Positions 50,792 through 58,603 of a DNA stretch of 64,000 nucleotides are shown here, one piece after another. The stretch covers positions 196,665 to 260,664 of the forward strand of contig CAKOOJ010000002.1 in assembly GCA_934098385.1 (NCBI GenBank), in the 5' to 3' direction. The DNA is from an uncultured Bacilli bacterium (lineage in GTDB: Bacteria > Bacillota_I > Bacilli_A > RF39 > UBA660). How positions within the stretch are numbered: the first letter of the stretch is position 1; every line of letters begins with the position of its first letter. Under the pieces are notes generated by a model. The model was not told where the DNA came from. It saw only the letters and a list, made by a program, of their open reading frames with translations, and did no database searches. Made by a program: the position numbers and the translations under genes.

Positions 50792-51304
50792 ATGTTAAAA
50801 GATAATTTAAAAACATTAAGAAAAAATAAAGGACTTTCTCAAGAAGAATTAAGCGTTAAATTAAATGTTGTAAGACAAACAGTATCAAAATGGGAACAAG
50901 GATTATCTGTTCCAGATGCAGAAATGTTAATATCTATATCGGAAGTATTTGATACACCAGTTAGTACAATTCTTGGAGAGAACATTGATGAACAGGAAAA
51001 AAACGACTTAAAGGTAATATCAGAGAAACTAGAGTTTATTAATGAACAACTATCTAAAAAACAAAAGCAAAAAAGAAATATATTTGTTAATACTTTAATA
51101 ATAGCTGATGTTTGTTTGATTTTATTATTTATCTTATTAGCACTGTTAGGTAGTCCATATCAAAATTGGGATTATAGTAATCCAGAATGGGCAGTTATTG
51201 GAACTATATGGCATTCATTTGAGTGGGTATATTTTAAAGTAGCTCCATTTATGATTGTTGTTATAACGGTAATTGGAGTAATACTTGTTAAAAGAAATAA
51301 ATAA
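50792..51304 (+). CDS. XRE-family HTH protein with membrane C-terminus
   Basis: 170 residues. A strong N-terminal HTH (LRKNKGLSQEELSVKLNVVRQTVSKWEQGLSVPDAEMLISISEVF) is followed by a charged linker with coiled-coil (QEKNDLKVISEKLEFINEQLSKKQKQKR) and two membrane helices (about 98-118 and 148-168). This is a membrane-linked one-component regulator type, common near transporter genes. RBS AAGAGGG. It may control genes on either side. Confidence 0.88.
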   Translation: MLKDNLKTLRKNKGLSQEELSVKLNVVRQTVSKWEQGLSVPDAEMLISISEVFDTPVSTILGENIDEQEKNDLKVISEKLEFINEQLSKKQKQKRNIFVNTLIIADVCLILLFILLALLGSPYQNWDYSNPEWAVIGTIWHSFEWVYFKVAPFMIVVITVIGVILVKRNK

Positions 51305-51306
51305 TA

Positions 51307-51324
51307 ACAAATTACAATTTATAA
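51307..51324 (+). repeat. Repeat ACAAATTACAATTTATAA, copy 3
   Basis: Exact copy of 50664-50681, 2 bases after the XRE stop codon. Confidence 0.6.
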
Positions 51325-51367
51325 TTGAAATTATTTGCAAATTAATAATCTTATTTCAATTAAAGGG

Positions 51368-51410
51368 TATGGGAAATCCCATAGTAGAATTTGTACAGGA
51401 GTACAAATTC
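51368..51410. other. Two adjacent perfect hairpins (possible structured RNA)
   Basis: TATGGG/CCCATA around AAAT (51368-51383), then GAATTTGTAC/GTACAAATTC around AGGA (51387-51410). Neither has a T-run. The strand of transcription is unknown; the bidirectional terminator lies 44 bases further right. Confidence 0.5.
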
Positions 51411-51453
51411 AGTGCTGGCTAGACATAGATTTTATTCTCATATTCAAAAAAAT

Positions 51454-51497
51454 AAAAAAGAGGATTAAATTATTCTGATAATTTTTTCCTCTTTTTT
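51454..51497. terminator. Strong bidirectional terminator
   Basis: Outer stem AAAAAAGAGGA (51454-51464)/TCCTCTTTTTT (51487-51497) with an inner stem AAATTAT/ATAATTT. A- and T-runs on the two sides allow function on both strands. Confidence 0.75.
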
Positions 51498-51506
51498 GAA
51501 GATTAT

Positions 51507-51692
51507 TTATATATCATAATTCGATTTCATATTTTTTAACTCAATTTTATCAATTTCTTTATGAAATTTAATTCCAATATTATTGTCATTCATAATATTA
51601 TTAAGATATTTTAAGTATTCTTTACTACTTTTAGTTATAAATTCATCTGTGAATTTTATATTTTTAATATCAATATTGTAGTTTTTATCACG
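51507..51692 (-). pseudogene. 3' fragment of an unknown gene
   Basis: A minus-strand frame of about 60 codons ends at 51507-51509 and is open back to a stop just beyond 51692, with no start codon or RBS at its left (5') end. It encodes a helix-rich tail (for example FTDEFITKSSKEYLKYLNNI). Its 5' portion is missing next to the palindromic element, consistent with truncation by an insertion or deletion. Confidence 0.4.
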
Positions 51693-51703
51693 TTATTGTA
51701 AAT

Positions 51704-51744
51704 GGTAAAATAAAATGTAGGAAATCGGTAAAATTAAATGTCGG
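51704..51744. repeat. Imperfect direct repeats
   Basis: GGTAAAATAAAATGTAGG (51704-51721) and GGTAAAATTAAATGTCGG (51727-51744) match at 16 of 18 bases, 23 bases apart. Confidence 0.6.
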
Positions 51745-51758
51745 TTTTCCTACATTTT
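51712..51758. repeat. Palindromic element, possible mobile-element ends
   Basis: AAAATGTAGGAAA (51712-51724) and TTTCCTACATTTT (51746-51758) form a perfect 13-bp inverted repeat around 21 bases. It lies exactly between two truncated minus-strand genes. With flanking A/T-runs it could also be a bidirectional terminator, or the fused ends left by an excised element. Confidence 0.55.
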
Positions 51759-51761
51759 TTA

Positions 51762-51986
51762 TTATGATACAATCATTTTCACATTTTTACTTATTTCCGT
51801 TTCTTTAGTAATTTCATGCTTTTTACCTTTAATTGGACTTTTTTTGATTAAAGTGGACTTTTTATTGTCTTTATATTCTTTATATTTACAATTGCTACAA
51901 TCTTTAAATGTGATAGTACATTTGTTAATTTTACAGTACAAACTTCTATCAAATTTTTGTTTTAAATTTATACATTTATTATTCAT
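51762..51986 (-). pseudogene. Truncated phage-type HNH endonuclease
   Basis: About 75 codons from ATG at 51986. The N-terminal cysteine cluster (C4 at 'KCINLKQKF', YCKINKC and CSNCKYKEYK) is the small zinc-binding lead of phage HNH nucleases. The C-terminal EITKETEISKNVKMIVS matches the start of an HNH domain (the 'ISKKVK.IVWERD...C..C' type) but stops at a TAA before the Asp, Cys and His catalytic core. The stop lies 4 bases from the palindromic element, pointing to truncation there. Confidence 0.5.
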
Positions 51987-52030
51987 AAAAATGTTAGCAA
52001 AAATTACTCCCAAATTACTCCGAAGTATAT

Positions 52031-52068
52031 AAAATTAGAGTAAAAATATAAAATTAGAGTAAAAATAT
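52031..52068. repeat. 19-bp perfect tandem duplication
   Basis: Two perfect adjacent copies of AAAATTAGAGTAAAAATAT (52031-52049 and 52050-52068) between the HNH remnant and tRNA-Gly; possibly a repeat left by an integrated element. Confidence 0.65.
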
Positions 52069-52072
52069 AAAT

Positions 52073-52098
52073 AAAAAAACCCTTATTTTAAGGGATTT
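52073..52098 (-). terminator. Terminator of tRNA-Gly
   Basis: On the minus strand AATCCCTT/AAGGGTT closes around AAAAT, then seven T. It lies 13 bases beyond the tRNA 3' end. Confidence 0.75.
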
Positions 52099-52111
52099 CG
52101 TACAAATTAAT

Positions 52112-52186
52112 GGAGCAAGTGAGCGGAATCGAACCGCCGTCTCAGCCTTGGCAAGGCCGCATACTAACCGCTGTACTACACCTGCG
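52112..52186 (-). tRNA. tRNA-Gly (anticodon GCC)
   Basis: Read on the minus strand. The acceptor stem GCAGGTG/CACTTGC is followed by discriminator T and an encoded CCA. The anticodon arm CGGCCTTGCCAAGGCTG has loop TTGCCAA, anticodon GCC. The T arm is GGCGGTTCGATTCCGCTC. Complete cloverleaf. Confidence 0.95.
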
Positions 52187-52231
52187 TTCGTTAATAATAT
52201 ATCAAAATTGAAAGATAATTGCAAGTCTTAT

Positions 52232-52260
52232 TGACTTGTTTTTATTAAAATAATATAATT
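52232..52260 (+). promoter_or_regulatory. Near-consensus promoter of the glycosyltransferase gene
   Basis: -35 TTGACT (52232-52237), 17-base spacer, -10 TATAAT (52255-52260). The ATG is at 52280. Confidence 0.7.
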
Positions 52261-52279
52261 TTGGTATGGAGTTGACGAA

Positions 52280-53767
52280 ATGTTAGGAAGTATTATAAGT
52301 TTTATAGGACAAAGTTATGAAGAAAGTAGACATATATATAACATTATAGGTAGTGTATTAGGTATAATGTTAGCATATAAGGCAATTTATTATGCAATAG
52401 GTTTTTTATTTACAAGAAAATTTAAACCAGCTAAAAAAAATCACAAATATGGTGTTTTAGTTGCTGCTAGGAATGAAGAGACTGTTATAGGTAATTTACT
52501 CGATAGTATAAAAAAACAAGATTATCCTAAAGAATTAATTGATATATTTGTTGTCGCTGATAATTGTACTGATAAGACAGCAGACATTGCTAGAAAACAT
52601 GGTGCTAAAGTATATGAAAGATTTGATAATGAGCATAAAACAAAAGGTTTTGCATTACAATTTCTTTTTGAAAATATAAAAAATGATTATGGAATACAAA
52701 ACTATGAAGGATATTTTATATTTGATGCTGATAATTTATTAAATAGAAATTATATTAGTAAAATGAATAATGCGTTCGATAGTGGAGAAAAAATAATTAC
52801 ATCGTATAGAAATACAAAAAACTTTGATGAAAATTGGATAGCAAGTACATATGCTATACATTGGTTAAGAAGTATAAGAAGTAATCATAGGGCACGTAGT
52901 GTTTTACATTTAGCAACTAATATACAAGGAACAGGATTTTTATTTGCTAATGAGATAGTAAGAAATGGATGGAAATATACTGGACTTACTGAAGATAGAG
53001 CATTAACTGCTGATGCTGTAAGTCGTGGTTATGAAATCACATATCAAGATGAAGCAGAATTTTTTGATGAACAACCTATTAGTTTAAAAGTTGCTTTAAG
53101 ACAAAGACTTCGTTGGAGTAAAGGTCACTTAATGGCTTTCGTTGAATCTGGTCCACAATTGTTTGTAAATATATTCTTTGGAAAATTATTTATAAAAGAT
53201 AATTGGGGTAAAGAAGAAAAAGAACGTAATATATTTGGTAAAATTGTTGAATCTATTAGACATAGATTTGCATCATATGATACATTAATGCAATTAACAC
53301 CTATTGTTGTAATTAACTTAGTAAGATGGCTAATAGCAAGTGTAATAATATATGGATGCTATAGTTATACAAATGGTATAAAAAATTTATATGTATTTGG
53401 TGGTAGTACTATAGTTGCTAAATTCTTATCATTTATATTTAATAAACCTTATATAAATGTTGAACCTGGTATAAAAGCTTTCTTTGTTTCAATGTTAATA
53501 GCTATATGGTTAAGATTACTATACAGAATGGGCATTTATTTTGCAAATATGTGGAATGCTATTTATGTATTTATTACAGAAAGAAAAAAAATTAATAAAA
53601 TTCCATTTTTGAAAAAAGTTTTATATACATTTACTTGGCCTACGTTTGATATTATAGGAAGATATACTATATATTTAGCATTATTTGTTAAAGTTACTTG
53701 GAAACCTATACCTCATGTAAGTAAAGTTACAATAGATGAAGTAGATACTTCAGATGGGGTGAAGTAA
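52280..53767 (+). CDS. Membrane family 2 glycosyltransferase
   Basis: 495 residues. N-terminal membrane helix (about 18-45), then the GT2 domain: YGVLVAARNEETVIGNLLDSI (nucleotide-sugar strand), VVADNCTDKTADIA, FDADN (D-x-D metal motif), LTEDRALTADAVSRG (E-D acceptor motif) and QRLRWSKGH (Q-x-x-R-W). About five membrane helices fill the C-terminal 170 residues. This processive-type layout suits synthesis of a surface polysaccharide or glycolipid. The next small gene begins on its stop codon. Confidence 0.9.
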   Translation: MLGSIISFIGQSYEESRHIYNIIGSVLGIMLAYKAIYYAIGFLFTRKFKPAKKNHKYGVLVAARNEETVIGNLLDSIKKQDYPKELIDIFVVADNCTDKTADIARKHGAKVYERFDNEHKTKGFALQFLFENIKNDYGIQNYEGYFIFDADNLLNRNYISKMNNAFDSGEKIITSYRNTKNFDENWIASTYAIHWLRSIRSNHRARSVLHLATNIQGTGFLFANEIVRNGWKYTGLTEDRALTADAVSRGYEITYQDEAEFFDEQPISLKVALRQRLRWSKGHLMAFVESGPQLFVNIFFGKLFIKDNWGKEEKERNIFGKIVESIRHRFASYDTLMQLTPIVVINLVRWLIASVIIYGCYSYTNGIKNLYVFGGSTIVAKFLSFIFNKPYINVEPGIKAFFVSMLIAIWLRLLYRMGIYFANMWNAIYVFITERKKINKIPFLKKVLYTFTWPTFDIIGRYTIYLALFVKVTWKPIPHVSKVTIDEVDTSDGVK

Positions 53768-53955
53768 TGAAAGAGTATATAGATCAAATATTTTATGAAG
53801 GTTTAGGATATAGTTTATATGTTCCTGTTGAAAAACTTATAAATAAAATCAATAATAAAAAATTAAGTAAAATTTTAATAAGTACATATAAAATATTATA
53901 TTTTGTTTTTAGTATAGCAATTGCTTTAATTATTTTATATGTTAAATTATCGTAA
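53767..53955 (+). CDS. Small single-pass membrane protein
   Basis: 62 residues: a polar N-terminus with an amphipathic helix, then one membrane helix (about 40-60). The ATG overlaps the GT2 stop (TAATG), with RBS GGGGTGA. It may be an accessory subunit of the glycosyltransferase; no family recognised. Confidence 0.65.
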   Translation: MKEYIDQIFYEGLGYSLYVPVEKLINKINNKKLSKILISTYKILYFVFSIAIALIILYVKLS

Positions 53956-53989
53956 AGTTTAGTAAGAAGTAAAGTGCTAAACTTTTTTT
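53955..53989 (+). terminator. Rho-independent terminator
   Basis: Eight-bp stem AAGTTTAG/CTAAACTT with a 14-base loop and a T-run. It starts at the last base of the preceding stop codon. Confidence 0.75.
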
Positions 53990-54032
53990 ATTTTTTATAG
54001 TGTGATATAATTTGGTGTGCGAGGGATATGTT

Positions 54033-56066
54033 ATGAAAAAAAGAAAAGTAAATAACAAAAATATAAAAGATATATTTAATATTTCTAAAAGAAACATAGT
54101 TAGATATTTTAAACATAATAGATTATTCTTATCTTACATATTATTAAGTTTTATAAATTGTTTTTTAGTAAGATATTTAACAGTAGGTAATTGGTATAAT
54201 TATAAAACTTTATTTATAGATTTATCTGTTAATGCAATATTGGGTAGTTTTGTATATTTATTTAAAGTTAATAAGCAATATTATTATTTAGCAGTATTAA
54301 TGTTTTTGAATACGTTTGTGTGTACTGTAAATGCTATTTATTATTCTTGGTATTCTTCATTTGCATCATTTAGTTTATTATCTGCTTTAGGACAAGTTGG
54401 TGAAGTTGGAGATGCAGTATTAGCAAAATTAAAGGTTATATATTTTATATATTTAATACCATTTGGATTATTTATATATATAAATAGTAGATTAAATAAA
54501 AAAGATTATTTTTCATATATGAGAAAGATTGAAAAAGGAAAAATAATGTTTGTTTCTACATTAGTTATTTCTACAATATTACTAGGACTTAATATGGCTA
54601 TGGTTAGTAAAGGAAGTTATAGTAGTTTACAAAAGCAATGGAATAGAGAAAGTATTGTTAAAAGCTTTGGTATTATAATATATCAAGGTAATGATTTATT
54701 TCAAACTAGTTATAGTAAAATGAATAGTTTATTTGGTTATGACGAAGCTGCTAGAAAGTTTGTTGATTACTATAACAATAGAGAAGTAGAAGAAAGTGAT
54801 AATAAATATACAGGAATGTTTGAAGGTAAAAATGTTATTATGATGCACTTGGAAAGTATGATGACTTTCTTTGTAGATTTAAAAATAAATGGAGTTGAAA
54901 TTACACCTAATTTAAATAAATTAACTAAAGAAGGATTATATTTTAGTAATTTTTATCCTGAAATAAGTGTTGGTACTAGTAGTGATACTGAGTTTACTGT
55001 TAATACAAGCTTGCTTCCAGTATCTAGTGGAACAGTTTTTGTTAGTTATTATAATAGAGAATATGTTAGTTTAGAAAAATTATTAAGTGATAAAGGTTAT
55101 TATACATTTAGTATGCATGGTAATAAAGCTAGTATGTGGAATAGAAATAAAATGCATCCTAGTTTGGGTTATAAAGATATGTATTTTGAAGATAAATACG
55201 ATATAGATGAAGTAGTTGGACTTGGATTAAGTGACCATTCATTCTATAATCAAATTATGCCTATACTTACTGATATAGAAAATAAAAATACTAATTATAT
55301 GGGAACAATCATAACATTATCTAATCATACGCCATTCAATGATTTAGAACATTATCCAGAATTAGATTTAACATATAAAACTACTAAATTAAATGAAGAA
55401 ACTGGTGTGGAAGAGGAAGTTGTATATGACTATTTAGAAGGAACTAAACTAGGTAATTATATTAAAAGTGCCCATTATGCAGATGTGGCTTTAGGTGAGT
55501 TCTTTGATAGTATAAATAATAGCGATGCAATGAAAAATACAGTATTCGTTATGTATGGAGATCATGATGCTAAATTAAATAGGAGTGAATTTGATAGATA
55601 TTATAATTATAACTTTGAAACTGGTGAGATAAAATCTAGTGATGATCCTACTTATATAAATTATGATTATTATCAAAATGAATTAAATAGAAAAACACCA
55701 TTAATAATATGGAGTAAAAATAAAAAATTGAGAACTGAAGTTAAATATCCAATGGGAATGATAGATGTTCTTCCTACAATTTCTAATATGCTAGGTATTA
55801 AAAATGTATTTGCATTAGGACATGATATATTTGAAACTAAGAATGATAATATAGTGCCTTTTCCAAATGGAAATTACTTAACAAAAAAAGTATATTATAA
55901 TGCTAGTAAAGAAGAATATATGCCTTTAACTAATGAACCTATAGATGAAAATTATATAAAAGAATGTAAAGATTATACTGAAAATATAATTGAATTATCT
56001 AATGATATAATAGTATATGACTTAATAAAGAATGAAAAGGATAGAATAAATAATTATGAAAAATAA
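54033..56066 (+). CDS. Lipoteichoic acid synthase-like sulfatase (LtaS family)
   Basis: 677 residues. About five N-terminal membrane helices (to about 190) precede an extracellular sulfatase-fold domain. Metal/catalytic features are NVIMMHLESM (metal Glu), VGTSSDTEFTVN (catalytic Thr near residue 315), MHGNKASMWNR (His), and VMYGDHDAKL (Asp and His of the C-terminal metal site). LtaS polymerises glycerol-phosphate from phosphatidylglycerol onto a glycolipid anchor. The RBS GAGGGA fixes the ATG at 54033, against a TTG at 54012. A membrane protein gene overlaps its 3' end by 11 bases. Confidence 0.92.
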   Translation: MKKRKVNNKNIKDIFNISKRNIVRYFKHNRLFLSYILLSFINCFLVRYLTVGNWYNYKTLFIDLSVNAILGSFVYLFKVNKQYYYLAVLMFLNTFVCTVNAIYYSWYSSFASFSLLSALGQVGEVGDAVLAKLKVIYFIYLIPFGLFIYINSRLNKKDYFSYMRKIEKGKIMFVSTLVISTILLGLNMAMVSKGSYSSLQKQWNRESIVKSFGIIIYQGNDLFQTSYSKMNSLFGYDEAARKFVDYYNNREVEESDNKYTGMFEGKNVIMMHLESMMTFFVDLKINGVEITPNLNKLTKEGLYFSNFYPEISVGTSSDTEFTVNTSLLPVSSGTVFVSYYNREYVSLEKLLSDKGYYTFSMHGNKASMWNRNKMHPSLGYKDMYFEDKYDIDEVVGLGLSDHSFYNQIMPILTDIENKNTNYMGTIITLSNHTPFNDLEHYPELDLTYKTTKLNEETGVEEEVVYDYLEGTKLGNYIKSAHYADVALGEFFDSINNSDAMKNTVFVMYGDHDAKLNRSEFDRYYNYNFETGEIKSSDDPTYINYDYYQNELNRKTPLIIWSKNKKLRTEVKYPMGMIDVLPTISNMLGIKNVFALGHDIFETKNDNIVPFPNGNYLTKKVYYNASKEEYMPLTNEPIDENYIKECKDYTENIIELSNDIIVYDLIKNEKDRINNYEK

Positions 56067-56709
56067 GAATAAGAAAAAAAATAAGAATTTATTTAAAAAT
56101 AAAAAGTTTTGGTTGATTATATGTTCTATAGTACTTTTATATTTTATAGGTGGAATAGTGTATATAAATTTAGATAGAGATAGTAGTAGTGTAAAAAATA
56201 ATAAGAATTTAGATAAAGGAATATCTATTAAAGGTTTTGATTATATATTATATGAAGATGATATAGATATTTATAAAGATGAATTTAAAAAATTGAAGAA
56301 AAATTTAGAGAGTAGCAATATAAACTATACTGAATATGCTGAAAGTATTAGCAAAATGTTTGTTATGGATTTATATAGTTTAGATGCTAAAAAAAATATG
56401 TATGATGTAGGTGGAGTACAATTTGTTTATCCTGACATTAGAGATAATTATAAATTAAATGTAACTAATACATTATACAAATATATGAAAGATAACAGTG
56501 ATGGTAAAAGAGAACAAGATTTGCCTATGGTAAAAAGTGTTAGTATTAAAAATGAAGATGAAACTAAATATAAAATTGGTGAAGAAGAATTTGATGGTTA
56601 TAAGATAAATCTTGACATAGAATATGTTAAGGATTTAGAATATGATAAAAGTGCTGAGATTATATTAGTTAAAAAAGATAAATATCTATATATAGTTGAA
56701 AAAAATTAG
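56056..56709 (+). CDS. Single-pass membrane protein of unknown function
   Basis: 217 residues. A strongly basic start (KNKNKKKNKNLFKNKK) is followed by a membrane helix (about 18-38) and an outside domain of about 175 residues with an alpha-then-beta pattern (YEDDIDIYKDEFKKLKKNL..., VKSVSIKNEDETKYKI, YKINLDIEYVKDLEYDKSAEIILVKKDKYLYIVEK). No family recognised. Its overlap with the LtaS gene suggests it is translated with and may assist it. Confidence 0.75.
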   Translation: MKNKNKKKNKNLFKNKKFWLIICSIVLLYFIGGIVYINLDRDSSSVKNNKNLDKGISIKGFDYILYEDDIDIYKDEFKKLKKNLESSNINYTEYAESISKMFVMDLYSLDAKKNMYDVGGVQFVYPDIRDNYKLNVTNTLYKYMKDNSDGKREQDLPMVKSVSIKNEDETKYKIGEEEFDGYKINLDIEYVKDLEYDKSAEIILVKKDKYLYIVEKN

Positions 56710-56729
56710 AAGCATTTTGCTTCTTTTTT
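56708..56729 (+). terminator. Rho-independent terminator
   Basis: Six-bp stem AGAAGC/GCTTCT around ATTTT, then T-run. It overlaps the last base of the preceding stop codon. Confidence 0.7.
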
Positions 56730-56741
56730 AGGAGGAATATT

Positions 56742-58301
56742 ATGACTGATATTGAAATTACTAAAAAATTTAAAATGAAAGAAATTAGTGAGTTATGTGA
56801 TAATCTTAATATAAAAGATTATGATATGTATGGTAAGTATAAGGCTAAAATAAATAGAATAGATGCTAATAAAGATGGAAAAGTTATTCTTGTTACTGCA
56901 ATAAACCCTACACCTTATGGAGAAGGAAAAACAACAGTTGCTATAGGACTTCATGATAGTATGAGAAAATTAGGATATGATTCTATGTTAGTTTTAAGAG
57001 AACCGTCTATGGGACCTGTTTTTGGGGTTAAAGGTGGAGCAACTGGTGGTGGTTATTCACAAATAGTTCCTATGGAAGATATAAATTTACATTTTACTGG
57101 TGATTTTCATGCAATTACGAGTGCAAATAATTTAATAAGTGCATGTATTGATAATAGTATATATTTTGGTAATTCTCTTAGAATAAAAAAAGTATTATTT
57201 GAAAGATGTTTAGATGTTAATGATAGAAGTTTAAGAAATGTTAATGTTGGTTATGATACTAAATTTAATATAACAGCTGCTAGTGAAGTTATGGCAATAT
57301 TTTGTTTAGCAAAAGATTTGGATGATTTAAGACAAAGATTAGATGATATTATTATTGGAATTGATGAAGATGATAATGAAGTTTATTTAAAAAAATTAAA
57401 TATAACTGGTTCTTTAATTGTATTATTAAAAGATGCTTTTAAACCAAATTTAGTTCAAACATTATATAATAATCCTGCAATTGTACATGGTGGACCTTTT
57501 GCAAATATAGCACATGGATGTAATAGTGTAGTTGCTACTAATATGGCTAAAAAGATATCTGATTATGCAATATTAGAAGCTGGTTTTGGAAGTGATGCTG
57601 GTGCAGTTAAATTTTTTGATATAAAATGTAGAGATAATAATATTAATCCATATTGTGTTTTATTAGTTGCAACAATTAGAGCTTTAAAATATAATGGTAA
57701 TAATTCATTAAAAGATGGATTATGTAATTTAGGAGTTCATATAGAAAATTTATCTAAATTTAATCAAAATGTAATTGTTGTATTAAATCAATTTCCTGAT
57801 GATACAATAGACGATATTAATATTGTTCGTGAATATGTGAATACTTTTAATATACCATTTACAGTTAGTTCAGCTTATATTGATGGAGAAAATGGAGCTA
57901 GTGAAGTTGTTAAAGAAGTTATTAAATGTGAAGATAAAAAATTAAATTTATTATATAAATTAAATGATACGCTTGAAGATAAAATAGATGTTATGTGTAA
58001 AAGTATTTGTAGATGTAATAAAATAGAGTATAGTGAGATAGCAAAAGAAAAAATAAAAAGATATTCTAATATAGAATATCCAATATGTATTGCTAAAACA
58101 CAATATAGTATTAGTGATGATGCAAAAAAACTTGGTGCACCTAGCAATTATACTTTGACTGTTCGTGATATTAAAGTAAATAATGGTGCTAAATTTATTA
58201 CCATATATTTAGGTAATATACTTACTATGCCAGGTCTTTCAAAACATCCTAATGCTTGTAATATTGATTTAGTGAATGATGAAATAGTTGGAATATTCTA
58301 A
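56742..58301 (+). CDS. fhs: Formate-tetrahydrofolate ligase
   Basis: Makes 10-formyl-tetrahydrofolate from formate, ATP and tetrahydrofolate for purine and fMet-tRNA synthesis. The P-loop-like TPYGEGKTT is near residues 57-66, with REPSMGPVFGVKGGATGGGYSQ, HFTGDFHAI and EAGFGSDAGAVKF; all family blocks are present. At 519 residues it is shorter than the usual ~556, mostly through short C-terminal loops. RBS AGGAGG. Convergent with the DUF378 gene. Confidence 0.95.
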   Translation: MTDIEITKKFKMKEISELCDNLNIKDYDMYGKYKAKINRIDANKDGKVILVTAINPTPYGEGKTTVAIGLHDSMRKLGYDSMLVLREPSMGPVFGVKGGATGGGYSQIVPMEDINLHFTGDFHAITSANNLISACIDNSIYFGNSLRIKKVLFERCLDVNDRSLRNVNVGYDTKFNITAASEVMAIFCLAKDLDDLRQRLDDIIIGIDEDDNEVYLKKLNITGSLIVLLKDAFKPNLVQTLYNNPAIVHGGPFANIAHGCNSVVATNMAKKISDYAILEAGFGSDAGAVKFFDIKCRDNNINPYCVLLVATIRALKYNGNNSLKDGLCNLGVHIENLSKFNQNVIVVLNQFPDDTIDDINIVREYVNTFNIPFTVSSAYIDGENGASEVVKEVIKCEDKKLNLLYKLNDTLEDKIDVMCKSICRCNKIEYSEIAKEKIKRYSNIEYPICIAKTQYSISDDAKKLGAPSNYTLTVRDIKVNNGAKFITIYLGNILTMPGLSKHPNACNIDLVNDEIVGIF

Positions 58302-58308
58302 CTATTTT

Positions 58309-58509
58309 TTAATCTTCATCTAAATGCATTACTAAAATACCTATGTTGATTAAACCACATAAACCAACTAATGAATATACTATTCTAGGAATAATAGATT
58401 CACTACCAAATAAAGCTTCAACTAAGTTAAAATCTAATAAACCAATTAAACCCCAGTTTATAGCTCCAATAATTGTTATGCATAAGCATATCTTTTGTAA
58501 TGTATTCAT
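58309..58509 (-). CDS. DUF378-family small membrane protein
   Basis: 66 residues: MNTLQKICLCITIIGAINWGLIGLLDFNLV, then a second helix LVGLCGLINIGILVM. The I-G-A-I-N-W-G-L signature and two-helix form are typical of DUF378; the function is unknown. RBS AAGAGGT on the minus strand supports the ATG at 58509 rather than the ATG 51 bases upstream. Confidence 0.88.
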   Translation of the reverse strand: MNTLQKICLCITIIGAINWGLIGLLDFNLVEALFGSESIIPRIVYSLVGLCGLINIGILVMHLDED

Positions 58510-58603
58510 TTTAACCTCTTTTCTGTTTTTATTATGCATAGAAAAATATTTATTATACATTAAATTATGTGATATACTAATATTATAATTAAGTAGGTGT
58601 TTT

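Larger units (their letters stand above)
51305..52279. other. 975-base accessory region: hairpins, gene fragments, tRNA-Gly
   Basis: Holds, from left to right: repeat copy 3, two adjacent hairpins, a strong bidirectional terminator, a minus-strand gene fragment, a palindromic element, a truncated HNH gene, a 19-bp tandem repeat, and tRNA-Gly with its terminator. The layout, with phage-type debris at a tRNA gene, suggests a decayed integrated element. Confidence 0.55.
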
